DNA of 64,000 bases from Tachypleus tridentatus (taxonomy: Eukaryota; Arthropoda; Merostomata; Xiphosura; Limulidae). The first letter of the stretch is position 1. The number at the start of each line of letters is the position of its first letter. The notes under the pieces were generated by a model. That model was not told where the DNA came from. It did no database searches and saw only the letters and a program-made list of their open reading frames with translations. Both the position numbers and the translations under genes were made by a program. Shown here one piece after another: positions 48,786-60,015 of this stretch. The stretch covers positions 30,359,276 to 30,423,275 of the forward strand of contig NW_027467782.1 in the NCBI RefSeq assembly GCF_004210375.1, written 5' to 3'.

Positions 48786-49070
48786 AGTACTTACACTGTT
48801 GACAAGTTTGATCAGATTCAGTACTTACACTGATGACAAGATTGATCATATTCAGTACTTACACTGATGACAAGTTGGATCAGATTCAGTACTTACACTG
48901 ATGACAAGTTTGATCAGTACTTACACTGATGACAAGTATCTTACACTTAATGACAAGTTGGATCAGATTCAGTACTTACACTGATGACAAGTTGGATCAG
49001 ATCCAGTACTTACACTGTACTTGGATCACACTGATGACAAGTTTGATCAGATCCAGTACTTACACTGCTG
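48786..49070 (+). repeat. 34-bp minisatellite, about 8 copies
   Basis: The core cagtacttacactgatgac with gttggatcagat recurs about every 34 bp. Some units are shortened or rearranged (about 48905-48950 and 49010-49030). There are no unique spacers, so this is not a CRISPR-type array. It begins within the LINE sequence. Confidence 0.9.
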
Positions 49071-49548
49071 ATCTCGGTAACACAGTGATCTAACGAAATA
49101 GAAATAACTTTGTTTATATCATTATGTAGAATGATATGGCTTTACCATCTTTACCAAATAATCCAAAACACACATCTGACAATATAAAATATCACAAGTA
49201 TTTTGTTCAAATGTTGCTTATTTCATTACCAACAGGTAATTTTAACATGGTAACAAAACTAACATGCCAGCCAGCCATGGTAACAAAACTAATGTTTTAA
49301 TGAACGTTTATTGTTATCCAAATCAGATATGTGATGATTGGACTTATGATCTGAAATTGATTATCCAAGCTCACACTATATCCACTAGATTTGCATAAGC
49401 TTCTCTCACTTGCCTCTTTTAAAGTCAATCACAGCATTTAAAGTATTTCAAGTTGTTTGTGAACAATGTCCAGACCTCAGTAAAGAAATATCGATGCTTT
49501 ACCACTTGAAAAACCATCAGAAGCTTTTAGTTGAATTTTATTCAGTTT
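49071..49548. other. Noncoding stretch
   Basis: It contains a short direct repeat (ccatggtaacaaaactaa, about 49240-49293). No gene is seen. Confidence 0.4.
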
Positions 49549-49655
49549 GTTTAAAGTTAGGCACAAAACTAAACAATGAGATATGTTTGCTCTTCCTTCC
49601 ATGGGTATTCAAACCGGTTTCTAGCAATGTAAGTCCGAACACATAGTGCTGTGAA
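49549..49655 (-). mobile_element. Family 2 SINE
   Basis: Similarity runs from gtttaaagttaggcacaaaa through gtattcaaaccggtttctag to gtccgaacacatagtgct. Confidence 0.7.
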
Positions 49656-50500
49656 TTTTATTCAGTGATTTGGAAAGTTACAATATGTCAGCATTCTAAT
49701 AACATTCAATTATTAATACTTTAAACAACAGGCATAATTCATGTTGTGGTTCCACAAGGTAAACAATCTTTTAAAAACCTGAGAAATAAAAAATAAACAC
49801 ATATGTACACAGAAAGTGAAGCCATTTTTATATCAATAAAAACCAAAACTAAAATTACTGTAAGAAGAGTACTAGAGAATAGTGAGTGTTTAATTTCAAA
49901 GAGTGAAAATTTACTTATCTATAAATTCAAATATTGAATTACACCATTAAAAGGACAGAAAACGAACCAGATTCATATGAAACAGTTGTCATAAACAAAC
50001 ACTGTCTTTTCACTTTACCAATACTGAAGTAAAAAATGGTTAACACTTAACAATATAATCATGAAGAACTTAACAATCATTAAATATTAAGTCATGAAAT
50101 AATACAAATAATACCACCAACACTAAGCAGTCTTGTTTATCCAGAAATAAGCCCTTCTTCAATGAAAATATTATCAACAATCTTTAACACTATATACAAA
50201 CACTGTTCTTAGTTCATATCCTAAGTCTTTCTTCTCTCATAGGGTCTCATGTAGAGGTTTACAGAAAAGTCAAAAAATTTCCAGTTAACTTAATAACTGA
50301 CTGATTTATATTATAAGCTCACTGTACACAAGGACGACATTAACCAGTTTCACGTGTAAAAGTTACTTACATTTTACATGCAGACGTAAACTATTTACTT
50401 TAGTTTTTTGTGCTGTCGGGTTATCGATGGATCAATTTTAAGTTTATGGACTTATAACACTAAAATCCATGGTTCTATTCCCTATGTTGATCAATATTTG
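49656..50500. other. AT-rich noncoding stretch
   Basis: No gene is seen. A degraded SINE head may lie at about 50420-50495 (ccatggttctattccc). Confidence 0.35.
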
Positions 50501-50539
50501 AGGCTTCAGCTGCTTATGAAGTAGTTTTAATGTCATAAA

Positions 50540-51870
50540 TCACAATCGATTCAAACCAGACCTACACCTCTTCACAGATGCTTATCTTTCTGGTTGTGGT
50601 ACATCTCTGAATAGCTATCTCACCTCAGACATTTGGACCAGCATAAGCAATTCCTCCACATCAGTGTGCTCGACCTTTATTCTATCAAATGGAGATGTTT
50701 GCATTTCTTACCAATGCTAGTAGATGGTTTGATTATTATCCATTCTGACAATTTCATGGTGGTTTTATATATCAATAATAGAGTAAGTACCAGATCTTTA
50801 ACTCTTTATTTTTAAACACTCGACCTCATAAACATCTGTCCAGTGAATTTGCTTTATATATTATAATGTATTAAGAGTGATGTACCTCATAGTAAACCAT
50901 CTGTACCCTCTTCCACCTATTAAACAGCCACTTCACTCACAAGTTTCCTGATGTGTATGCTTTGTTTTGGATACTTACGACTTCTTTTCTCATCAGTCAT
51001 GAAGATTCATGAGTACAAATGGAGCTAGCAAACATGGAATTAACATCACTCTCCTATTGGTAGAGAGAGGGCCTTTACTGCACAGTAACATCATTATCCA
51101 ATAATATAATTCATGAGAACTTACGAAAGTTTAGGTAGGAGTTGCCTGAAAGCTAGTGTCATGCAAATACTTAAGGAAGATGCTAACAGAAGATAGAATC
51201 TTTCTCTGAAATGCTAGGTATCTAATTGAAAAAAATTTTTATGTAAGAAAATGTTAACTTTCCAAAATCAGATCTGTGGTGACTAACCAGCAGGAGATAA
51301 TACAAGGGGGGGATCCCATCTTCTCCTTTACATTTGATGATGTGTTAAAATCTTCCTTTTTGTTCTTTTATGTTTTGCATGTTGTTTGTTAGTGTTTCCT
51401 TTATTATATAGTTGTTAATTAACTAAAGTTTCAAAATTCACTCCAGATGAAAATGAATCTTGAATTTCATATGAATTTTAATACCCTTTTCACTGAGGAG
51501 AATTTTCAAAACATTTCTCAACGAAGCTGAATTTTCTTCCTTTTATTTTAGGTTGATCCACTTCTGATCTGTCTTATAGTGAAGTTATTTCTATTTTGAA
51601 AGTCATGTCTATGACGGAAGTCCCTATACCTTTGACTCAAACTTACTTTCATACATGTTACTGAGTATGATTGAATTAATGGAAGATTTCTGTAGGTTCA
51701 CTGAAATTCTCTATCAATCCCTATCTATTCTACAAGATTCTTTGTATCAGTTGAATACTCAACGTCTGTATACATTTACCATTTATCTAAGAACGAAAAG
51801 CCTCTCTTTTTGGGTCTTTGTACCACATCCTTCAGCTCAGATGGTAAATTAATTTATTCAGGATTATACC
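50540..51870 (+). pseudogene. DIRS-like retrotransposon remnant 3
   Basis: FTDAYLSGCG (about 50570) and then HFLPMLVDGLIIIHSDNFMV and VLYINNRVSTRSLTL (about 50690-50815) match the DIRS RNase H block (FTDAS..GWG and SDNxTVVxYIN). A segment at 51000-51240 is related to 30236-30470 of DIRS remnant 1. It is followed by a gag-like SDLSYSEVISILKVMSM and TEVPIP (about 51560-51640). RNase H lying before gag-like sequence suggests two adjacent, truncated copies or a rearrangement. Confidence 0.6.
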
Positions 51871-52129
51871 AAGTTATCCACATACCTGCCTATTTCCACA
51901 CATTAAAATTATATAGATATGATGAAAAATCATACCTACAGCTACAGAACAACTTATTAGACATTGATTTTCTCAGACAATTATCATAAACTCTTGCATT
52001 TCAAAGTTTCCAACATCAGTTTAGGGTTTAATAAACAATACCATAATAAACAGAAAAAAATTTAAACAAAAAATTACTGGTGATGAAAAATGAATTAAGA
52101 AGTGTCATGAGATAAAAGTAAAGATAAAG

Positions 52130-52268
52130 AATGGAACATAGCTGTGAAATGATGTCCACATTATGAGAGAAGATACAGAATGGAACATAGCTGAGAAATG
52201 ATGACCACATTATGAGAGAAGGTACAGAATGGAGCATAGCTGTGAAATGATGTACACATAATGAGAGG
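52130..52268. repeat. 49-bp tandem repeat, 3 copies
   Basis: The unit starts atggaacatagctgtgaaat and contains cacattatgagaga. Three units lie head to tail with few changes. Confidence 0.9.
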
Positions 52269-53379
52269 ATGGCTGAATACTGTCAAGAGGAAACAAAGTT
52301 GACAAAGCCTTATGTAGTAGATGGAAATAAATAAACAAGTTAAATTTCTCATTGAAAACGGGAGATGAAAGAGATTAAAACCATAGGAAATAAAGTTGTA
52401 GGCTGCATAATGAAAATCACTAATATATGAAAATAGGCTGTTACGTCATCAACATGTAACTACTTTACCTAGTCACTGTTGAGATTTGACTTATGTGAGG
52501 TAGTTCTTCCATCACAATAGAGACAGAAATAGTAATACCAGCTTGTAAGTTCATAAGCTTTAAAATATAAGTCAAAAAACCAAAGTAAGTCTCTATCATT
52601 TAAAAATGCATCTTTCGAATGCAGAACTATATAGGGAGCTAACAATTCGGGAGGTGGTGTCCACTCTAACTGTTAGAAAGCAAATGTATCATCCCACTTT
52701 TGCTACTCTCTTGCTTTACATGTGACTTTTGAACTAGCTGCACATGTACTTTCCATTCCTATATCCTTTTTCCTTTGTTCCATATCAGAGAAAATTATAA
52801 CTGGCTGAGTATTCCATAATCTACAAAATCCTACTGATTATTTTGTGAAAGAATTGGTTTTAAAAGGAATTTGACCAACCAAATAATAATAGTTGACTAA
52901 AGAACCCTCATCATACTTTCTCCAGCTGGTTTATTCCTGGGAGATCTGGTACGGAAAAAGAGATGGACCAGTCTAGGTGTATTGGTAAATAAGATAAACC
53001 AGACAGCATATCTACAGTTAAGAATGTCATACTCATTTTTACATACAATTTAGTGACCTAGACTTTCAAGATGGAAGAATAATATACCTGGTTAGTGTGT
53101 TTTCTCACAAGTTTATTCCTCTTTCAAAAACAACATTCCAACCAAATTCTTTAGACACTTTCCGAGGACTGCTTGTCTGGGTTCCTGAACCAAATCAATG
53201 TGAGATCCCCAGTGACATTCCTGTTGTTACGTTAGTTTCAGTAAGATATCGAATCAATGTTAATATTTTCTTACAGTGAAAACATAATTCTGACAGATAC
53301 TATACTCTCCTCACACTTCTGGTGCTTCTTTTCTGACTAATACAGAACTGAAGAATGTGAACTACAGTAAATAGGAAGT
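52269..53379. other. Noncoding, probably transposon-derived
   Basis: No motif is strong enough to name. The frame at 53097-53279 has no recognised domain. Confidence 0.35.
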
Positions 53380-53530
53380 TAGCTGTGATAGTGGTGTGTG
53401 TTTTAGTGATGAGTTGTTCTTGGACATTTACATGCTACAACGCAGCTGAATCACATTGAAACGTAAAGTAGGTGGGAGTTTCAAGACTAGAAGACAGTAT
53501 AAACATTTTCACTCTTTGAAGGTTGCAATG
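53380..53530. repeat. Dispersed repeat related to 23119-23290
   Basis: It shares tacatgctacaacgcag and neighbouring words with the copy at 23119-23290, and may be a solo terminal repeat. Confidence 0.45.
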
Positions 53531-53814
53531 AACAATACAAATTCTTGTTGAAAATAGTATGAAAACTGATATTTTAGGGTATGTACAGTGATATGATATA
53601 ACTTCCTATGTATACATACACATAAACCATCAGTTATAAATATAACTAGAAAAATAAAACTGAATATAACACATGGCAACTGATAGTGTACTTAATATTT
53701 AAAATTAATTTATAAATAAAATCAGGTATAATAACTTTATATCAAACACAAAATATCTAAATAAAAATGTTGTTGAATAACTTGTTGAAAAAATATGTCA
53801 AGGAATAAATATTT

Positions 53815-54075
53815 TTGCAAGTATAACATTATACAACATGAAATTATATTGTGTGTGTGTTATTATAACATTAAACAACATGAAATTATATTGTGTGTGT
53901 GTTATTATAACATTATATAACATTAAATTATATTGTGTGTGTTATTATAACATTATATAACATTAAATTATATTGTGTGTGTGTTATTATAACATTAAAC
54001 AACATGAAATTATATTGTGTGTGTGTTTTATTATATTACATTATATAACATTAAATTATATTGTGTGTGTGTGTT
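53815..54075. repeat. About 42-46-bp tandem repeat ending in GT runs, 5-6 copies
   Basis: Each unit has ttattataacatta, aacat(g/t)aaattatatt and a GT run (gtgtgtgtg). Two unit types alternate (acaacatg and tataacatt). The last GT run leads straight into a family 3 SINE at 54080. Confidence 0.88.
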
Positions 54076-54079
54076 ATTT

Positions 54080-54182
54080 GTAATAAAGCCATATCGAGCT
54101 ATCTAACATATTCACTGAGGACAATGAAAACCCTGATTTTATCGTTGTAATTCTGTAGTAAAGTGCTGTACCACCCTGAGTT
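54080..54182 (-). mobile_element. Family 3 SINE
   Basis: The tail side is gtgtgtgtgttatttgtaat, then aaagccatatcgagctatct, the B box region caatgaaaaccctgatttta and the head gctgtaccaccctgag. Confidence 0.75.
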
Positions 54183-55149
54183 TCCAAGAATTTCCAAGTA
54201 TGTCAGAGTTTTAAGTATTTTAATCTAACCTAGACTGTGCTAACGTATCTACTTAAATAGATGTTACAAACTTGGGACTTCCTAATAGAGCCACAAGTCT
54301 TTTCATGTGTTATTACTGATATAGTCACTAATATGGTTGCCTTTAAACTTTACTCATCTTGGCTCATTTATTGTAGACGATATTTAAGTCATGGTGTGAG
54401 GATGCTTTCTCGGTAAACACAGATGAATTCCTTTTAGATGGACCAAAATTATCAAGAGGTTTTTCAGAGATGTCACAGAAAATTAAAGTATATCTAAGGG
54501 TAAAAATGTAGTACTACTTAGTTACACAGTTTATCACATCACTCTAAATAAAAAAACATCACTGGAGAACACAAGTTCCACAAAATATACTTTGAACTTT
54601 AAATATGAACAATTAATGTGGACTTAAATCGAGAGGTAAAAAATGTAAAAACATGTACAAATTACACGGTTAGCAATTAAGTAATAAAGATATCTCATGA
54701 AGAAAACATCAGTACTTATTAAAAACTAGATTTATTTTAATATGTTAAATATCATGAGATCAGTTAAAATAAACTATGAAGTTTAAAACATATTATATTC
54801 AATTTTTACAGACTTATCACTGAGAAAGAGAATATGTTTTGGAATAAATTATCTATCACACGTGTCCATCATGTCTTAGTTGTGTACAGTTTCAAAAATT
54901 AATGTTTTCATTCTTTATCGTACAATAAATTACTTGATTAAATATCTCTATAAATGATTCCTTTTTAGTGAATATTTGTTAGCGCTCGTAAAAAGTTTAT
55001 CATACCATATTTTACTTCGTCTTTCATTATATTTTAATTTTTTACATAATTTTCTTTTATTCTTACCTATCAATTTAATTGTAATGAGACGTATCTAATA
55101 TTCATACAATAAACAATATTTAACAGTTTTACAGACATTTCAGTTTGAA
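54183..55149. other. AT-rich noncoding stretch
   Basis: No supported gene. Confidence 0.35.
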
Positions 55150-56790
55150 TAGTTTGATCTAAAACAGCTTCGTTTTTTTTTAAATAATTTCCAACCTATA
55201 AATGAGACATCAAGACTGACATTAGATCTAATAAACATTTGGCCTCGTTTTTTGAATAAATTTGGTATTAACTGAAATGTCATATTTTGTTACTAGTTTC
55301 TGCCAAATGTTTGTTATATTTCTGCTAATATCGGGAATATATGATATGCAACAGTATATGGTTTCATGATTTTTTGATTTGTGAGGTACATTTACTTTTG
55401 TTGGTTGATTTTGCTTTATGTTTAGGTGTGTGTGTATAATATTTAACTACGGTTTGTGGAGGAAACTTGTTGATGAAGTATTGTTTTATTTTGTCTAATT
55501 CATTATTAATTTTATCTGGTGAGCATATTTTGTTTCTTAGTGTGTTGAGTTTTGTTTTGTTTCATGTGCTGAGTTCAAGAATGTATAGTCCAGTATGGGT
55601 GATTTTTCAGTGGATTTCTGTTTTAAATTGCGTGTCAGTTCTTGTAATTTTGAGGTTAAATATGATATTTGATTGCTTTCTTTCTATTCACATGTGAAGT
55701 TAATGTTGGGATATATAGAGTTAATGTGATTGAAAAAAATTAAGTGTGTGTTGTGTGGATGTGAATCTCACAATTGTGTCATCAACATATCTGTACCAGT
55801 TTAGTGGCGGATGTAATGCTGTGTTCATTGTTTGTGTTTCAACTTGCGTCACACAAATATTGGCTAGAACTGGTGATACTGAGTTGCCCATGCTTAGGCG
55901 ATTTGTTTGTATATAGTTGTGGTTGTTGAACATGAAGTTTGTCTTCATTGTGGTGAATTCTATGAGGGTTGTTGGGAATGTCTATTGATGAGTTAGGGTC
56001 TCAAATACAGAGTTCTAAGACTATCATACAGGCTTCAGCAGTTGGGACTTCTGTAAAGAGGGAAATAACATTGAAACTGGCCATTAAGGCTTTATGATTA
56101 AGTTAAGATTAGACTTGAAATTAAAAGTCTTTGATGAATGAGTTGGCTGATGTTACATATTTGGAGAATGCCCATGCTTTGTATTTACCAAGATTTTAAT
56201 TAAACAATTCATATGTGGATGTTATTGGTCATAATGGATGATCTGGTTTAAGAGGTTTGGGGATGCCAAATATTTGTGGTGTGCATGAGTCGGTCTTGCA
56301 TAGGTAGGAATAAAGTTTTTGAAACTGTGTTGGCTTTTTCATTTTTAGTAGTATTTTGTTCAGTTGCATTTCATGTGTCTTTGTTGGATTTGTGTGTATT
56401 GGTTTTAATTTGTTTGTGTCTGATAGGTTGTTCTTTATTTTTTGAATGTATTTATTCATGTTCATTATGACTATAACATTTCCTTTCTCTGCTTTTAAAA
56501 TTTTTATGTTTTTGTCGTGTTTTAGGTTTTTAATGGAATTAATGTCTCTTTTTGTAAGATTGTTTTTAGCTTTCTGTTGTGAAATTATGTTGATGATTTT
56601 GCGAGAAAATTATTTGAAAAAATCTTTTAAAATGTTGTTTTTAGGTGTTTCTGGAAAATATAAATTTTTAATTTTTTGGGGAAGTTTGGCTGTTGAAAGT
56701 CAATAAAATTGTCAGAGTTGTCTTTCTGTTGGTTGTTTTCTGTGGAAAGTATCACAAGTTTTCTGGCTAGGTCTTCTAAACATGTTTTAA
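55150..56790 (-). pseudogene. Penelope-like element reverse transcriptase remnant
   Basis: Minus-strand frames give TPQIFGIPKPLKPDHPL (about 56300-56230; Penelope RT has (L/I)xGxPKxHKxxxPxRPI), then YIQTNRLSMGNSVSPVLANI (about 55880) and NWYRYVDDTIVRF (about 55780), the catalytic YVDD motif preserved. Further down, NIWQKLVTKYDISVNTKFIQ (about 55290-55235) corresponds to the linker to the endonuclease. Penelope-like elements pair this RT with a GIY-YIG endonuclease. Frames are broken, and the endonuclease part on this strand is lost below about 55150. Confidence 0.82.
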
Positions 56791-56799
56791 TTTCTAATG

Positions 56800-57190
56800 T
56801 TGGACCTTAGAACCAACCTAGAAAATAGTTTTTTGGTAAAAACTAGTCGCAAAATATGACATTCCAGTTAATACCAAATTTATTCAAAAACCAAGCACAA
56901 ATCTAAGTTCTATATTATGTAAAAACTACAATGACAAACACCACACCAATATTATTTATAAAATACAATGTGATAACTGCCACAACTTCTATATTGGAGA
57001 AACAAGTAGAAAAATGGAAACCACATTCAAAGAACACAAATAGTCACCTTCACACGTTTTCGAACACTGTAATTCAATCTTTGGCTTTCCTTCCATCCAA
57101 CAGTTCCTCAACTGCAGAAGTAAAACCCTGGAATTTATTGTTCAACAGAACAGAATTATTATTATCAATTTCCTAAGTTTTAAGTCAAAT
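56800..57190 (+). pseudogene. Penelope GIY-YIG endonuclease fragment, inverted relative to the RT
   Basis: The plus-strand frame reads YDIPVNTKFIQKPSTNLSSI, NIIYKIQCDNCHNFYIGETS and RKMETTFKEHK, the GIY-YIG nuclease start (YxIxCxxCxxFYIGETxR) of Penelope-like elements. Its leading part repeats, in opposite orientation, the linker at 55310-55227 of the neighbouring RT. This is therefore the tail of another copy placed head to head. Confidence 0.8.
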
Positions 57191-57261
57191 AGTGTTCTTT
57201 CTGCCATCCTGAATGTCAATGTTAACTGATATATCTTTTCCATGTAAATGTTTAAGCTCCT

Positions 57262-57530
57262 CCTAAAATCTTACTGTCATTCTACACAGTCCACACTTTA
57301 CCTGCCTCTTCTTTAATGAGGATACTCTCCAATTACAAATTCTACACACAAATTGCACATCTTCATTACTAGCTTCCTTCAAAATACCTGCCAGTCCAAA
57401 GCTCCCAAATGAAATCCCGTCATTGTGCTCGTCACATCTGACAAACTTTGAACGCTTGTCTCCAAGTCTTAACCGTTGTATTGATACTTGCAGCCTTACA
57501 GTTATCAATACTAATTACCATAATCTTTTG
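57262..57530 (-). pseudogene. LINE ORF1-like zinc finger fragment
   Basis: The minus-strand frame contains RSKFVRCDEHNDGISFGSFG, GILKEASNEDVQFVCRICNW and RQVKCGLCRM. The C-x2-C ... C-x2-C spacing suggests a small zinc-binding domain like those in CR1-type ORF1 proteins. No full ORF or neighbouring ORF2 is present. Confidence 0.5.
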
Positions 57531-57540
57531 CTAACAGCTA

Positions 57541-57888
57541 CTATTGAGCTTAACATTTAAGAATCAATTACATTATTTTTTTTATCATTACTCCTTCTTC
57601 ACAATAACGTAATGAAGTTTAGCTATATAGAACTTTATAAATTAGTATAACTGACAACATACGTGAGGTTAATAACAACATATTTTTAGTCTGATTTATA
57701 ATCTACTTATTTTTATAAGCTGGATCAAAACTAGCGATCTCACTTGAAGTAATAAAGTTAATTCTTAAAACACCAAAAGATATTAAAACTTTTAGAATAG
57801 GCTCGTTACAGTTAATCGAGTTCACTAATTTTTGCTGTAATAATAAAACACGAAGAGAAAAACAGTTTTAGTAAACTATATTTTAGAT
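57541..57888. other. AT-rich stretch left of the inverted arm
   Basis: No gene is seen. It may continue the inverted arm, but its partner would lie beyond 64000. Confidence 0.4.
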
Positions 57889-58552
57889 TATATTTACTTA
57901 ATAAAAAAAATATATTTATCCTGTTCTACGATTTATCACAAGCTTATCTTTAACGAAGCCGAAAGTACCGTTACAATGTTAAGCCTATTTAAAAATTAAA
58001 CCTTGTTGTAAAATCTACACATTTTAAATTTTAAGTTTAAATTGTGATCATCTTTCTTTCATTTACAAATCAGACTACATCTAGTTGTTATTTAACCCAA
58101 ATGACTTCGAATTTTAATATCAAGATTAAATAACTCACAAATTTATAAGAGCGACCACTCTTACCCTGCATCTCAAAACTTAGATTTGATAATCAGCGTT
58201 AACATATAAAATATACATATATATTTGCTAGCATTTAAACGACAAAAAGCAACCTGAGCATTGAGAGAATTTTTGTTCAATCGGAAATTGGGAATGAACA
58301 GATTTAAATAATAACAAATGCAATGAAATGTACAAAATAACATTTGATATACACGTGTTAGAAAACTACTGTGAAGAAAGGCTCAAATTTAACAATAAAC
58401 CATTAATATAATGATAAATATGAAATATTATTACTTCATCAGCTTTTATGTCCTTTCCAACAATATAGTAAGCTACTTTAGAAATACTCAACAATATACA
58501 CCGTCTCTTAGGAATCAAACTATCACTGCACAAGTTTCGAACTCTGTGAAAA

Positions 58553-58792
58553 GTAATCCGACGCGAGTTCGCGCCCCCACGCGCTAAACATGCTCGCCCT
58601 CCCAGCCGTGGGGGTGTATAATGTGACGGTCAATCCCACTATTCGTTGGTAAAAAAAAGAGTAGCCCAAGAGTTGGCGGTGGGTGGTGATGACTAGCTGC
58701 CTTCCCTCTAGTCTTACACTGCTAAATTAGGGACGGCTAGCACAGATAGCCCTCTAGCTTTGTGCGAAATTCCAAAAACAAACAAACAAACA
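58553..58792 (+). mobile_element. Family 1 SINE, 5'-truncated, present in one arm only
   Basis: The copy starts inside the tRNA-like head (gcgagttcgcgcccccacgc) and ends in aaaacaaacaaacaaac. The flanks repeat aactctgtgaaaa (58540-58552 and 58793-58805). The other arm (about 63351-63361) has a single, uninterrupted version: the empty site. Confidence 0.95.
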
Positions 58793-58890
58793 AACTCTGT
58801 GAAAAAAACAACTGCGGCGTATATTTCAAAATATTAATTTTACTAAAAGTAATTACAAAGGCTATTTGGAAGATCTGAGTTGACATAATA

Positions 58891-59515
58891 ATGATGTCTA
58901 TTCTGGAGTGTTTAACTCATGTATTTCTGTTGCTTCTAATATGCTGTTGGAGGAATATCTTAATCCTGGCTCTCTTTAGGTTTTTGATGGTAGCATCAAT
59001 AATGGCTTCTATATGCTACTTAATTAAAGTAATGACGGCTTCCTGTAAATGTAAAACCACGGAAGATATGAAAGACGCTTTAAAGTATATGTCTAAAGAA
59101 ATCTGTACGGATATCTTGATATATCTTATTATAGTTGTGGTAACTGTCCTATGGCGATTACATTACGTATCCATGATGAATATCGCAAGAAACCTGATTG
59201 ACGTAGTTGTGGTGGTTCTCCTCATCTGTTTAATTATTTTAGCCATGACAAATGTACTAAAACATTCAAATAATGTCTTTTGGTTGGTTATCCTAAGTTG
59301 TTTCGTAAATATCATCCTGATGGTTCTCGGCAGATGTTTGACAAACATTATCATGATAGCAGTATTAATATGTTTAACTTCACTAATCATATTAATTGTT
59401 TTGATGCGTGAGACTAAAATGATAATGATAGATATCGAGAGATACTTAACTGTAAAGGTGATGATCAGTATCTTAGAGAAACTGATTAAAGTAATAATAA
59501 TGATCTACACTCCAA
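58891..59515 (+). other. Long hydrophobic open frame with 36-bp periodicity (left copy)
   Basis: The frame opens MMSILECLTHVFLLLLICCW and runs into the N gap. Written in rows of 12 residues it lines up in register: VLLICLIILAMT, VILSCFVNIILM, VLGRCLTNIIMI, AVLICLTSLIIL, SILEKLIKVIIM. The DNA shows the same 36-bp period (for example gatatcgagagatac and agtatcttagagaaac 36 bp apart). Every repeat is a multiple of three, so the frame stays open without selection, and part of the opposite strand is open too. I therefore do not call a protein with confidence. If translated, it would be a many-pass, Ile/Val/Leu-rich membrane polypeptide. Confidence 0.6.
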
Positions 59516-60015
59516 NNNNNNNNNNNNNNNNNNNNNNNNNNNNNNNNNNNNNNNNNNNNNNNNNNNNNNNNNNNNNNNNNNNNNNNNNNNNNNNNNNNNN
59601 NNNNNNNNNNNNNNNNNNNNNNNNNNNNNNNNNNNNNNNNNNNNNNNNNNNNNNNNNNNNNNNNNNNNNNNNNNNNNNNNNNNNNNNNNNNNNNNNNNNN
59701 NNNNNNNNNNNNNNNNNNNNNNNNNNNNNNNNNNNNNNNNNNNNNNNNNNNNNNNNNNNNNNNNNNNNNNNNNNNNNNNNNNNNNNNNNNNNNNNNNNNN
59801 NNNNNNNNNNNNNNNNNNNNNNNNNNNNNNNNNNNNNNNNNNNNNNNNNNNNNNNNNNNNNNNNNNNNNNNNNNNNNNNNNNNNNNNNNNNNNNNNNNNN
59901 NNNNNNNNNNNNNNNNNNNNNNNNNNNNNNNNNNNNNNNNNNNNNNNNNNNNNNNNNNNNNNNNNNNNNNNNNNNNNNNNNNNNNNNNNNNNNNNNNNNN
60001 NNNNNNNNNNNNNNN
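59516..60015. other. Assembly gap (500 N)
   Basis: Exactly 500 N, a conventional scaffold-join placeholder, so the real distance and content are unknown. Open frames spanning it are artefacts. Confidence 0.97.

Larger units (their letters stand above)
57889..59515 (+). repeat. Inverted repeat, left arm
   Basis: The reverse complement of about 62617-64000 matches this segment base by base by eye, apart from scattered substitutions, small indels and a SINE inserted at 58553-58792. Homology is still full at both limits: the assembly gap at 59516 and the window end at 64000, so the true arms are longer. Confidence 0.93.

Noticed and set aside
48786-49070. CRISPR-like array
   Set aside because: Units are contiguous tandem repeats without unique spacers, and the genome is eukaryotic.
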